Below are positions 1-10,925 of a DNA stretch of 41,420 bases, one piece after another (position 1 is the first letter of the stretch; every line of letters starts with the position of its first letter). The DNA lies in contig MVAQ01000195.1 of NCBI GenBank assembly GCA_014825775.1, forward strand, positions 1 to 41,420, given 5' to 3'. Under the pieces are notes generated by a model, which was not told where the DNA came from, made no database searches, and saw nothing but the letters and a program-made list of their open reading frames with translations. Position numbers and translations under genes: made by a program. This stretch comes from Krasilnikovozyma curviuscula (Eukaryota > Basidiomycota > Tremellomycetes > Cystofilobasidiales > Mrakiaceae).

Positions 1-1
1 C

Positions 2-169
2 TTGAAGGCTGTCACAGCAGTAAAAGCCCAAGCCGCTAATAAAAGTCAAACAGATGAGAAGGGAAAGCCTTCCATGTTGTATCAAAGCTATTGTGTTTCA
101 ACTCGGCGACGAAAGGAAGTATTTGGTGTTTACAGAGGAAGTTGCGTATGCTCTCATCATCTTGATTGA
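2..169 (+). CDS. possible 3' tail of an upstream gene (unidentified)
   Basis: A reading frame is open from the window edge for 55 codons and ends in TGA at about 167-169. It is Lys/Gln-rich at first (KAQAANKSQTDEKGK) and could be the end of a rightward gene that starts outside the window. No family is recognised, and an open frame of this length is not rare by chance. The 85 bases up to 254 are AT-rich and look like 3' untranslated sequence shared with the convergent cyclin H gene. Confidence 0.2.
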   Translation: MKAVTAVKAQAANKSQTDEKGKPSMLYQSYCVSTRRRKEVFGVYRGSCVCSHHLD

Positions 170-254
170 TAGAAAATAATAGAACATACAACACCAAAAT
201 TTAATTACAATTGAACGTTTCATTTCAGCGAGTAGTTTACCCAATCACTCCCGG

Positions 255-1719
255 TTAATCGTCATCGTCCTCGGATAAAACAATGACCTCGGCCTGACTT
301 CCTGCTTCCAAAGTACTGGGTATAACCACTTGTCTTGATGAAGCACCTAGTTCCCCTCCGAAGAAGTCTGCTTCAGCTTCACGAGCAGCTTTCGCCTTTT
401 CAGCCCTTTTGGCTTGTTTTTCAGCTTCAGCTGCCTCCTTTTCGGCTTGGAGCTTCAGATATCTGCGTATGACAGTTGCGAAAAATAAAATGGGAAGTTG
501 AGAAAGTTAAATTCAAGATTGTAGAAGAGCGAAGGAAGCATGGAGGGACGTACAAGGCGCTCCCAACTACCTTCTCGGGATTCGAGCACAACCTCAATCT
601 CCTGTCAACCTCTTTGACTTTCTCCATGTCGACCTTTCCTACCCCTTGCTGACCCAGCACCTCATTTATCTCATTCACAATCTTCGTCAGAGCCTCGACG
701 TCCATGCCACCTTTAGCGGCTAGATATTTTGAGACAAGCGACGGGTTCGCCAAGCTCAGCGCCGCAAGCGCAATCTGAGATGGAGTGTATGTAAGTTCGA
801 GAGATGTGAGACGAGATGCTTTGACGTGTGAATGAGCGGTTTGAGCGGCATGTTCTAGAGTTGGAATGTCGATATCGGGCAGCGTCTGTAGATTGAATCA
901 GAACAGAATCAGCTTAGAAGAAACGATCGTGACCAAACACAAAATCTGGTATTTCACCTGAACATCCAGCCAGAACCCTTTCAGCGCAGTGTGAGCGTGG
1001 TGCACTTGAAATTCAAATTTGAGGCTCTGCGCAATGGTGAACTCGAGCTTCAGAAGCTGCTCAGCTGTCAGCTTCGAGAATCGTTGAATGAAGTCATTGA
1101 CAGTAAGGAGGTAGTTTTCGGTCTTCAGCGAAAGAAATATGCAACAGGGCCTGCTCCACGCAACAATGCAACCGTCAGTTGGATGGACAACGATCCAGAT
1201 GCGATGTGATCACGCGCTACTGACATAATATCCTTTGGGTGGTAGTCCATACACGTGTTCCACAGATAGAACCTCTTGAGGTACGACATGGCCGTGGCTT
1301 CGACAATCTCAGGAAACCCAATTCCCTGACAAGTTCGTGGGACAAGAGTGAGGTAGAATGACACCAAAGACTGCTCATCCTCAGCTGTTAGATAGAGCTG
1401 AGTCGATATATCCACCTTTGTAGTCGTAGTATTGATATGAGAAGGTAGTGAAGCCGCTGCTTCCTGTCGTAAAGTCGAGTACCTCAGAGTTGAGTTAGGC
1501 TCTTCTTACACATAGTTTTGAAGCAAGTCTGACATTTACCTTTTCAAGTTCAACGTTCTTTTTCACAACTTCGATAGACCTTTCATTCATCTGTCTCCTC
1601 AGCGTGGCCAGTTGCTGTTTCGAGAACCTCCAATGCCGATACTGCGAGGATTCCTCGTACAGCGACTTCAACAGCGGCTTGCACGACGAAGACATCTTTG
1701 TGACCTGGTCAGTTGTCAT
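255..1719 (-). CDS. CCL1: Cyclin H / Ccl1-like, TFIIH kinase (CAK) cyclin
   Basis: Cyclin partner of the Kin28/CDK7 kinase in TFIIH, which phosphorylates the RNA polymerase II C-terminal domain; it should act in the nucleus. Four or more exons read from an ATG at 1717-1719 to TAA at 255-257. The N-terminus has the cyclin H hallmark SSQYRHWRFSKQQL (about residues 25-38). The first cyclin box follows with ATAMSYLKRFYLWNTCMDYHPKDIM, where the family has YFKRFYLNNSVMEYHP. Later exons give LLKLEFTIAQSLKFEFQVHH and, in the second box, TYTPSQIALAAL. The C-terminus is charged and ends in an acidic run of Asp. Introns lie at about 1430-1539, 1210-1250, 890-960 and 460-560. The gene is divergent from POP4 across 238 bp. 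Identity rests on these aligned blocks; exact intron ends are approximate. Confidence 0.88.
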
Positions 1720-1957
1720 CCTGTGTGGCAGAACTTCCTACAGGTTGATCTGTTGAAGCTTCTATCTTTTCGAAATCTTGGGCGTTGAGCGTTTGGACTC
1801 GGTTTCCCAGCTGCAATAGTGTTTGGGTTCGACAGTCAAGGCATTTCCCATTTACCTTGTAGGACCACTACGGCCGTCAGTGTTGAAGTTGTTGAAGTGA
1901 GATAGGCCTATTTCGTTTTGTACGACGGTATACTGACCCTGAGTTCCCTCAGACGAA
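1720..1957. promoter_or_regulatory. shared divergent promoter region, CCL1/POP4
   Basis: A 238-bp spacer lies between the start codons of two divergent genes and must hold both promoters. I see no convincing TATA box, which is usual for constitutive genes. Confidence 0.5.
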
Positions 1958-3026
1958 ATGGCTTCGAGCTTGCCGAGCAGTAACAAACCGCCGTTCGATG
2001 CTTATAGGGAGCTGGCTGACTCGGTCAAGGTGAGTAGCATCGATACTATAAATCTTTCCTGTACCTAATGTGATTGCGGTTCATTCTACAGAACAACAAG
2101 CTCATATTTAAGTCGTCCGCACCTTTCGAACCGTCGGCAGACCTGACATCTGTTCTCCCTGAAGTGACGCCGTCTTACCCTTCCAAGCTCAAAGGGAAAT
2201 CAGTCTCTCTAGCTAATCCACTTAAAGCATCAGATGCAGCTAAAAAACTGACGCTTGCACGAGCAAGGCGGAAAGAGGATTCGAAACGAAAATCAGTCGG
2301 AATCTGGAGCAGAGATCAAATTCTCAGAAAGGGCGCTTGGAAACCTTCTCCAGAAGAGATTCGATATGTTGTGTTCTTGGGTTTGAATGAGCTGTGGAAT
2401 GGGTACGTGGTATCGTTGCTGGGCCTTGAGAAATTTGGCACTGGTACGTACTCGAAGCTACCCCCGGCAGAAAACTTGCAGTCGAAGTTGGTAAAAGCCG
2501 ATTTCCATGGATGCTTGATAAAAGGTCAGCTGTTTCCTTTTCCTTTCATAATGAAATGAGACTGATCGTAGCCTCGTGTGTTGCTGGTCGCTCTACCTGC
2601 TCTTGCAGTCAAAGAAGCCAAGAATAAAGATCTGATAGGTGTTTCCGGAATTGTTATCCACGAAACAGAAAATACTGTGAAGGTGGTGACGAAGAAGGAT
2701 CAAGTCAAAGGTTAGTGTCACTTACGTTATTTGCTAGATTGTGACTGAGCTTCGCTAACGACATGCCCCCTCTTCACATAGTTCTACCCAAATCCAACTC
2801 TATATTCACGATAACGATACGACTTCCTGTGCTGCCTTCCATTCTCACATCCCTTCCAAATCACTTGACAACCACGCCGGTTGCAACAAATCACATTCAA
2901 CCACAGAGACAAACCGATAAGCAACAAGCTATACAATTCGACCTGTTTGGGGATCAGTTCAGATTCAGGAATGGTGACCGAGCTGGGAGAAAGTTCAAGT
3001 TCAAGGGTACGGCAGAGGCGGGTTGA
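1958..3026 (+). CDS. POP4: Ribonuclease P/MRP protein subunit Pop4 (Rpp29)
   Basis: Conserved protein subunit of RNase P (tRNA 5' processing) and RNase MRP (pre-rRNA processing), nuclear/nucleolar. Four exons join in frame: 1958-2029, 2092-2524, 2609-2710 and 2782-3026, all with GT-AG borders. The C-terminal half has the Rpp29 Sm-like fold signature. KADFHGCLIK is followed by GVSGIVIHETENTVKVVTK, then VLPKSNSIFTI, and finally FDLFGDQFRFRNGDRAGRKF and KFKGTAEAG. Human and yeast family members share ADFHGA, GI.L.ET.....ITK, KVIPK, G..F..R..ER..KKFK and KGTI.L. The basic stretch LARARRKEDSKRKS (residues about 75-90) is a likely nuclear-localisation/RNA-binding segment. About 284 aa, near the family's usual length plus an N-terminal extension. 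Confidence 0.9.
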
Positions 3027-3778
3027 ATTGACTGTTCAAATTAAGTACATTGTCTTACAAAGATCCCCGCCGAGGAAAGAGGACGCCGTGCCGGAGAGTT
3101 GAAAGAGAGCAAGAAGCTTGTCAAGGTATTGTGGGGATCTGGCAGCACACAGCCCCTTCGCTTGTGGTCGAATGCTCTTTTCTGGTAAGGCATAAATTAC
3201 AACAGACCATTCTGTTCTCCTGTCAGCTCTGAGCAAGATACCAACAAGAGTCGCCGAGAAAGACTCGGACTTTAAATTGGCCTGCTTCAGGCGAAGGTAC
3301 AGCAGACAGAGATGAAAGCACATCACAGCTGATAAAGTTAGGATTCGTCGAGATCCCTTTTAACTTCCAAATGATTTGTTATCCTTCTCTAAATCCCAAA
3401 GATAGATGTAGAAGAGCACGTATTTCACAGAAACCTTCTAGAAGAAGGGTCATAACGTTCTCAGGGCCAGAGCCACTGCTTCTTTACGAAATGTAAACAA
3501 AGCAACGCGGTGGCGCCCCAATTGAACCACCTTTTGCGCGTTAAGGCCCATTGGAAGGCAAGAGAACAAATGGTTTTCCTATGGTGAATCACAGCCCGTT
3601 GTCGGTTGTATACAAATCAGAGCCGTCATCCGAATCTTATCTCTCTTCGTCGTCGGAATCGCTGTGGTGGACGACCCGCGTCGCCGAAGTGGTTCGACAT
3701 GTTTTTTTTTTCCCTACTTGCTGCCAACTTCCATCATCCAAATTTCAGCCTTCTTGTGGTATTAGTCCATCGTCCACC
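3027..3778. other. intergenic region, POP4 3' end and CPR promoter/5' leader
   Basis: Open frames here on either strand (for example 3036-3326 minus) have no family resemblance. The last 200 bases probably form the CPR 5' leader. They contain a T-run (about 3703-3712) followed by an AG at about 3749, as in a 5' UTR intron. No RNA gene or repeat seen. Confidence 0.5.
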
Positions 3779-6437
3779 ATGGTCTCATCTACGGATACTT
3801 TCATCGTTGTCTTTGGTGCTGTTCTGGCAGGCTTGTTCTACTTTCGAAACGACCTGCCGTTAATCAGTAAGAAAAAGAAGGAACCCACTGGATCTGGCGC
3901 CAACACACCAAAGGCTGCGGGCAATGGAGGAGCTGGGAAGTACCAAGGTGATCCTAGAGACTTTGTCGCTAAGATGAAGGATGGAGTGAGTCCCGTTACT
4001 CGTTTTTCGCTGGTGCTATTTGTCGCTGGGGTTGGCACGAGACTTCTGAGAAGTTCCTGCCGTTACCTGAGAGGTTTAATCCTCAGATATACCAGTGCTG
4101 TATTTGGTACTGTTCTGATGGGCCTCAGAACTAGTTTTCGGGTGTCATTGTTTTGTCAGAAATCTTTTTACTGATCGCGTCGTTTCCTCCCATCCCATCC
4201 GATTTGCAGAAAAAGCGACTGGCCATTTTCTACGGCTCTCAAACTGGTACAGCTGAGGAATACGGTACTCGCCTTGCCAAGGAAGCCAAAGCAAGATTCG
4301 GTGTCTCGTCCCTGGTCTGTGATATCGAAGAATACGATTTTGAAAAGCTCGATGCTGTCCCAGAGGATTGCGCTGTCATTTTCGTTATGGCAACCTACGG
4401 TGAAGGAGAGCCAACGGATAATGCTGTGCAGTTTATGGACTTTTTGAAGGAGGAGCCAGAGTTATCAAACGGCGGTGGACTCGACGGATTGAAATATGTC
4501 GTCTTTGGACTTGGAAACCGCACGTATGTCGAGTTCCGCCAGTTTGGGATTCTCGGATGTGCCTGGCTGATGTGTTTCACATTTTGCTTGCTTCAGATAC
4601 GAACACTACAATGTTATCGGTCGCAACCTTGATGCTCGTCTGACTCAACTTGGTGCTATTCGAATTGGTGAAAGGGGTGAAGGCGACGATGATAAGTCAC
4701 TGGAGGAAGACTATTTGGCTTGGAAGGATGGCATGTGGGTTGAGTTATCACAAGCCCTTGGTGTTGAGGAAGGTGGAGTCGGAGATTCACCAGATTTCAC
4801 CGTCACCGAAGTTCCCAACCATCCTCAAGAAAAAGTCTTTCACGGCGAACTTTCCAGCAGAGCCCTCTTGGGAACGAAGGGAATCCATGATGCCAAGAAC
4901 CCATACGTTGCACCAATCATCACCGCTAGAGAACTCTTCACCTCTGGTGACCGAAATTGCATTCACGTCGAGCTTGACATCACCGGTTCAGGAGTCACTT
5001 ACCAACACGGGGACCACGCCGCCATCTGGCCATCCAACCCAGACGTTGAAGTCGAGAGAATGTTAGCTATTCTTGGCTTCACTGGTGAAGAAAAGAGACA
5101 GACCCCCATCCAAGTCGTCTCACTCGATCCAGCTTTGGCTAAGGTTCCGTTCCCAGCGCCAACAACCTACGACGCCGTCTTTCGCCATTACCTCGATATC
5201 TCAGCCGTTGCTTCTCGCCAAACTCTGTCTATGCTAGCTCAGTATGCACCAAATGAAAAGGCTAAGCTCCACCTCACTCAACTCGGTCAAGACAAGGAAC
5301 GGTACCACAAGGAAGTCGTAGAAGGACACCTTCGCTTGGCTGAAGTTCTTCAAATTGTCAGCGGTGATGACTCCACTGTCTTTCCAACTTCAGAAAACAC
5401 CACCGTCTGGCCCATTCCATTCGACAGAATCGTCTCCGACATCCCACGTCTCCAACCTCGATTCTACTCTATCTCCTCCTCACCAAAACTCTATCCAAAT
5501 GCTATTCACATCACCGTTGTCATTCTAAAGTACCAGTCTACTAGCACTGTTCGACCTGTGAAGTGGGTGTTCGGTCTTGGCACCAATTACCTGCTCAACA
5601 TCAAGATGGCCGCTGAAGGTGCTTCTGCTCCTGTGATCGCCAACGAAGCTCAAATATCGCAGGACGTGCCTGACTTGGTCTCACCACCCAAATACGAGCT
5701 TGGCGGTCCGAGAGGTCTCTATGTTAGTGATGGTACTTACAAGGTTCCAACTCATGTTCGAAGATCTACGTTCAGATTGCCTACCAGCCCAAAGATTCCA
5801 ATAATCATGATTGGTCCAGGGACAGTGAGTGATGCACGACATTGAAACTAACCGTACCATTCTGACCATTCATTCTCTATGTACGCAGGGTGTCGCTCCT
5901 TTCCGTGGCTTCATCCAGGAGAGGATAGCGCTAGCTCGACGAGCGAAGGAAAAGAACGGCGAAGATGCTTTGAAGGACTGGGCTCCAATCTATCTCTTTT
6001 ACGGATCAAGGGATGCGAATGACTTCCTATACTCCTCCGAATGGCCCGAGTATGCTAAGGAGCTCGACGGAAAATTCCAAATCTTCGTCGCTTTCTCTCG
6101 AAGCGGACCCAGGAAACCAGATGGATCCAAGATCTACGTCCAGGACTTGCTCTGGGAACAGAAAGATGAGATTGTCAGGTGTATTGTTGAGAAAAGGGGC
6201 AGTGTTTACGTGTGTGGTGACGGAAGAAACATGGCTAGAGATGTCGAGGCTAAGTTAGGAGCTATGTTGGCTGAGGCGAAAGGCGGCAAAGCTGAGATTG
6301 AAGGCGTTGCTGAAGTGAAGGCCTTGAAGGACAGATCTAGACTCTTGCTCGATGTTTGGGTAAGTCTCTATTCCCTTCTAACGCCTCCTTCTGAAACTGA
6401 CCAATTTCGTTTGGTTCTTCTGTCAATACAGTCTTAA
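3779..6437 (+). CDS. NCP1: NADPH-cytochrome P450 reductase
   Basis: Transfers electrons from NADPH through FAD and FMN to cytochrome P450s (sterol synthesis, xenobiotics) on the ER membrane. Exons 3779-3985, 4210-4523, 4597-5824, 5889-6359 and 6432-6437 join in frame to 741 aa. A membrane anchor lies at about residues 5-24 (FIVVFGAVLAGLFYF). The FMN domain shows FYGSQTGTAEEYG, MATYGEGEPTDNA and VFGLGNRTYEHYN. FAD binding is at PRLQPRFYSISSSPKLYP. NADPH binding is at MIGPGTGVAPFRGFIQER, LFYGSRDANDFLY and VYVCGDGRNMARDVEA. The protein ends in DVWS, the classical CPR C-terminus; its last Ser and stop lie on a 6-nt exon. The ATG at 3779 sits in a good context (CACCATGG), but the frame is open upstream to another ATG at 3581, so the start is not fully certain. 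Confidence 0.95.
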
Positions 6438-7051
6438 TGGACTCTACCTCTCAAAGGTTTTATTTTTTCAATTTCATCTCGCATTGCTTCCCATTCACTT
6501 GCATCAGAATAACCACCAATAGATAATCTCCTGGCTTACCGTCTAGTTGATCACCCTTTATAGACCTTTCTTTCATCTTTGTTCGACCGAGGTCTCAGTC
6601 GCTTTCATAGGAAGAGTGAAGTAAAAAATCTAATACTACAATCAGAAAGATCCTTTCTTGGCTTCATTTCTATTATTTGCGACAATATATCGCGACTGAA
6701 ACGCCATTTCCATAATGGAAGCAAAGCCCCAGCATCTAGAATGAGAACAACACTTCCATTACACTAAGTTTCCCTGACAACTGTGAGAGTAGCATTTGAT
6801 TATACAGCACGTTTTCGGCGGCTGAGCCCAAAAGTAGGTTGATGTTTTTGCGCCATGTGGCTGTTGTGTGATTTTAAGAAGTGTTCAATTGAATTTATTT
6901 TTGCTGTAGGCAATTGGAGTTAAATGCGATTGTAGTGGATACACAGGTAAGCACAGTTTTTGGTAAGGTGTCGTACAAGAGCCAGGGTCGTGAAGAAGAA
7001 TTTAAAGAAGCCTCCTCGCTGAGGATCCCTCCGTTTCATTTTCATAGGTCA
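6438..7051. other. intergenic region between convergent genes
   Basis: This AT-rich stretch holds the 3' ends of the convergent P450 reductase and phosphatase genes. Open frames are short and unlike any family. No RNA gene or repeat seen. Confidence 0.5.
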
Positions 7052-8606
7052 TTACAAAAAGTAGGTCACAGCCTGAGAATGCACAGCGATATGTCAGTGT
7101 AGAAAATTTGAAGCATCGCGTTACCGATGCTTACCTTGTTGAGTTGTTGCTGTCCAGGGCCGTCTCTATCATTTTCGGGTGCTGCATCAAATCTGAAAGT
7201 GATTAAATGTAACAAGTCAGAACGGAGTTTACAAAAATTTGACATGAGAAAGGACTTACACATTGAAATGCCGCTGACCGTTCGGCGAGATCTCCAGTAT
7301 CGAAGCCATGTTTCCACATCGGTAACAGTACTGAGCAAGACGCGATTGAGGAGTGAAAAGGAAATAAACGGAAGAGAAAAAAACAGTGTTAATACAGCAA
7401 CGGCGACCTCCAGAGCTCGAATTCGACTCACATTCGGCGCACTCCACACCGTGCTGAGCGTGTCATTATACAGCACTGTATACCCTTCCATACACAACTG
7501 ATGCGCTCTGAGTATATGATTGAACCCATTGAGCTCCAAGAACTTCTTGACAACCTGTGCTCCAAACGTGTACCCCGCTCCTCGAGGACTGATTGCGAAC
7601 TCCTCTTTGTCGACATCCGGATCGCTCCACACCAGATCTGCCATCGGTCCTTCGTGCGGTATCTCCTTAAATCGATCTATTATTTTTATTTGGTCGATAG
7701 AGTGGATGGATGGTGACAGGCCTGGGAAGAGAGGCAATAGGTCGTCAATTATTCATACCTGAAGGAATGAATATGAATAGACAAGGCTCTACTCACCTCC
7801 ATGCACACAGAATATCTGGTCATCTATCACCACACTCAGCGTCAAGAAGTCAAACATATCCGTGAAGTACGTCCACACGTTCGGCGAGCCGTACTTCCTC
7901 ACGCACTCAGTGTAGAACCCATACGTCTATGCCCGATCGTGAACGGAAGTCAGTACCAATTCAGTCCATATGACCTTTAATCCCAGAAGTTGCAAGGAAG
8001 GGTCAGAAGAGACATACCTGAGTAACAGCTCGACTCTCATGGTTACCCCGAATCAGATGCACTCGTTCCGGATATCTCAGCTTCAAACAGGTTAACAGTG
8101 ATATCGTCTCGACACTAAACAACCCTCTATCCACATAGTCGCCTAAAAGAAGTATGGAAAATAGAGAGACATTTAGATGACCAAATTTAGGCTGATGACG
8201 ACTGAGCAGCACTTTGGCGAGAGTCACAGGGCTAACGTACCAAGAAAGAGGTAGTTTGTTGAGGGACAGTAACCACCTATTCGAAAGATCTCTATCAGAT
8301 CATAGAACTGCCTGCAATCACGAACTCCCCAGTTGAGTAAGAGCCAAAGGCCGAAGGGAAAAGCTGTCAGCATCAAACAAATGACAGGGGCGTGACTGAC
8401 ACTCTGCCTCTTCAGCAAAAACCGAAAGGGACGACTGACCCATGAATATCACCTACGACCGTAACAGGCGAGCTGAGATGGACAACGTTGCTCTCCCTCA
8501 TAAGGACCTCTTTGGTCTTCTCACATATCTCTCGCAGGAGTGCTTCGCCCAGCAGCTGCTTCTGCTGAAGCTGCGAGATACACTTGTCGATGTCGAACGA
8601 GGGCAT
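7052..8606 (-). CDS. PPG1: PP2A-like serine/threonine phosphatase catalytic subunit, Ppg1/PP4 group
   Basis: Metal-dependent Ser/Thr protein phosphatase of the PP2A family, about 310 aa over about eight exons. Start ATG at 8604-8606. The metal-binding and catalytic motifs are all present: [41 protein letters not shown] and RGAGYTFG, then [10 protein letters not shown] and TVWSAPNYCYRCGN. The blocks [37 protein letters not shown] and MADLVWSDP are closest to yeast Ppg1, as I recall it, though PP4 is a near relative. The last coding exon, 7052-7072, is only 21 nt and encodes AVTYFL plus stop; this YFL end is the carboxymethylated tail of PP2A-type enzymes. The adjacent UNG gene runs in the same direction 360 bp upstream. 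Paralog assignment (Ppg1 versus PP4/Pph3) is the main uncertainty. Confidence 0.85.
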
Positions 8607-8965
8607 CTCTTCACTAGGTGGAGGATCAGACTACGACGTCTGAAGAGATAAGGGGGACTTGAGCAGGCTCCAAGGGAGTGAAGCTGGAGTACTTCTAAAT
8701 GACAAATGCGAAGGCGTGTCTGAATGCTAGATATCGAAGAGAGACTTGAGGGGTGAAATTCGGAGACCAAGAGCTACAGAAGAAAGATCTTGGGTCCTCT
8801 AGAGAGGACTGCACCAATTGCGAATGACTGGCAACGTTCAAATCGCTTGCAGCTGTTGCTTTCTCTCGAAAAGGTCTCGCCACGACTAATTGTTCACTCG
8901 AGTTGATCGATCCCAGCTCACAAAAAGGCCGTTCCAAATAAAGAGACGAAAGATGACATCGTATC
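8607..8965. other. intergenic region, UNG 3' end and phosphatase promoter
   Basis: These 359 bases lie between two leftward genes. Small open frames are present but unconvincing. No clear TATA box or RNA gene seen. Confidence 0.4.
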
Positions 8966-10447
8966 TTAGATATCTGTCCAGTTAATCACGGCATCCTCTC
9001 CGTGCGTCGCCTTCAGCCACTTGTTCGCATCGACGAAGTGGTTGTTGCCAAGGAACCCTCGCGAGGCCGACAGCGGGCTCGGATGTGCTGACTTGAGGAC
9101 CAAGTGAGATTTCTTAGGAATATGAAAGTGGGTACACGACACAATCAGCGAACGGACCAAGTCCTGGTCGTTGACCTCCTTTGCCTTTGATGATGGGAAA
9201 AAAACTCACTAAGTTGACGCCCTCCGTGCATTTCTCGGCCCATTTTCCCCACGCAAGGAACACCTTCCCGTGCATCTTAGCCTCTGTCCCTGCATCAGCT
9301 GCCGATGAAGACTTATTGACGACGACGGACGATTGGCCCAACCATGAGATGATTGCGAGTGTGAAGTCCTCCCATCCTTGCTTTGAGTGCGATGCCGCCA
9401 TTGAATCACGGACGGAGAGAGATGTATTGAGAAGGAGAACGCCTTGGCGTGCAAGACTGGTCAGATCCCTATTGTTACCAAAAAATAGCCTTCCGTCAGT
9501 CTTAAAGTACACTACGCATACTCGTCATAGTTTTGAAGAAGACGGGGACGACGAACCCGTGTTTTGGAGGCACGAATCCAGGGTATTCAGCAGCGATCTC
9601 CTTGTAGATGTTTCGCAGTGACGGCGGAACTTGAACGCCCTTCTTGACGCTAAAAGCAAGCCCGTGCGCCTGTGAGGGCTGGTGGTACGGGCTGACAAAC
9701 GACGCGATCGAAAACCCATCAGTGCGGTTTAGAACGGAAAGTATGGAGGTTTTTATGCGTAGAGTTGAGATATCAAACTCACTCTTGTCCGATGATGACA
9801 AGCCGGATCGAGTTGAGCGGCGTGAGGTGGGTGAAGCTGTATATTTCGTTGGCGGGTGGGTAGATCTTGTGAGACGCCTGTTCCTTCAACAGAAACTTCT
9901 TCAACTATACCACCCAACGTACCATCAATAGAACTCCAGGTCAGTAATGAAGCGAAAGGGAAGGAGCAGAGAAGAGAAGGGTAAAGATTCTTACGGAAAG
10001 GAAGCTCTTCTTCTCCATTTCCTTTCCAAACACCTCCAACCAGTCTCTCGCCATCGTCCTCAGTTCCAGCTCCAGTAGTGGCAGGTTCTCCAGCGGGAGT
10101 GACGGGAAGTACTTCTTGAAGTCAGCCTCGAGCTCTGGGTTCGACGCGAGGATGGCTTCGGTCGTCGTTGACAGGCCTGCTACTGGGGACGAGAGCTTGG
10201 GCTTCTTGAGCAATGGGCCTTTTGAGCCAAAGTTGAGTGTCGTCTGGACTGAGGTGGTCGATTTGGCTGAGGTACTGGCTGTGCTGCTGCCAACCTTCTT
10301 TGCTAGTTTTCGTTGGATCGTTCTGTTGTCCGAGACGACGGCTACGGCTGCTGCCTCATCTGTAGTCGATGAGGAAGAGGCTGATCGTTTGAGTGCAGCT
10401 GCCATGGTTCTGTTGCTGGGTGAGGTTCGTACGAGGGTCTTGAGCAT
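8966..10447 (-). CDS. UNG1: Uracil-DNA glycosylase, family 1 (UNG)
   Basis: Removes uracil from DNA as the first step of base excision repair, in the nucleus and mitochondria. Motifs in order: [18 protein letters not shown], then the water-activating loop [18 protein letters not shown] (catalytic Asp), [44 protein letters not shown] and the Leu-loop/catalytic His segment [17 protein letters not shown]. Stop at 8966. The N-terminus is Ser/Thr/Ala-rich and holds [10 protein letters not shown], a PCNA-box-like sequence comparable in place to QTTIEDFF in yeast Ung1. There are two in-frame ATGs, at 10447 and 10405. The first adds a basic, acid-free segment ([14 protein letters not shown]) that could be a mitochondrial presequence. 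A 193-codon open frame on the plus strand over exon 1 is an antisense shadow. Confidence 0.94.
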
Positions 10448-10925
10448 TCAAGCTGGTCGTCGATGGTCAACTGAGCTCCGAGGCGCGTCAGTCGTGCCTG
10501 TCTTTTTCTTTCTTTTTTCTGATCCCCCATCAGACGCAAAAGAGCAGCCGATTCTTGCTGCAAAAGGGAACATCGCTCATCATGTTGTGTCGGCTCCACC
10601 TGCTGTCCCGTGCTGGCTCTTCTCCCTGAAACTTGGTAGGTGTATTCCCTCCACCTTGCTTTGGCATGGGCTCTGGGCTCTGGGTGGGACTCGCTGACGT
10701 GAAGCACTTTGTTTTGTTTGCCTCTTACTTGTGAGTGTTTGTCATTGGGGGGATTCCCGAAGTCGAATTAGCAACTCTCAGTTGCCCATTGCCCAGTGGA
10801 GGTACACACCAATTTGCCACGCCGCCTGTCCTTGTTGCACGGCGCAGAGACTATAAATTACGTGAAACCGATTCGGGTAGAGTGCGACCATCACCCATCT
10901 CTCTCTCTCTCTCTGATTGTTTACA
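10448..10925. promoter_or_regulatory. divergent promoter region UNG / alcohol dehydrogenase
   Basis: A 478-bp spacer between divergent start codons. On the plus strand a TATA-like CTATAAATTA lies at 10851-10860, about 70 bp before the dehydrogenase ATG. A (CT)8 run at about 10899-10914 lies in its likely 5' leader. CT-rich leaders are typical of well-expressed fungal genes. Confidence 0.5.
10899..10914 (+). repeat. (CT)8 microsatellite in 5' leader
   Basis: Perfect CT dinucleotide run immediately upstream of the alcohol dehydrogenase start, probably within the transcribed leader. Confidence 0.8.

Noticed and set aside
3036..3326. 96-codon minus-strand open frame after POP4
   Set aside because: No homology, no clear promoter or neighbours, length compatible with chance.
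9181..9621. 146-codon plus-strand open frame
   Set aside because: Overlaps UNG catalytic exons in antisense and has no family pattern.
10116..10697. 193-codon open frame on the plus strand
   Set aside because: It is antisense to UNG exon 1 and promoter; the UNG frame has strong homology, and this one mirrors its Ser/Ala-rich codons.
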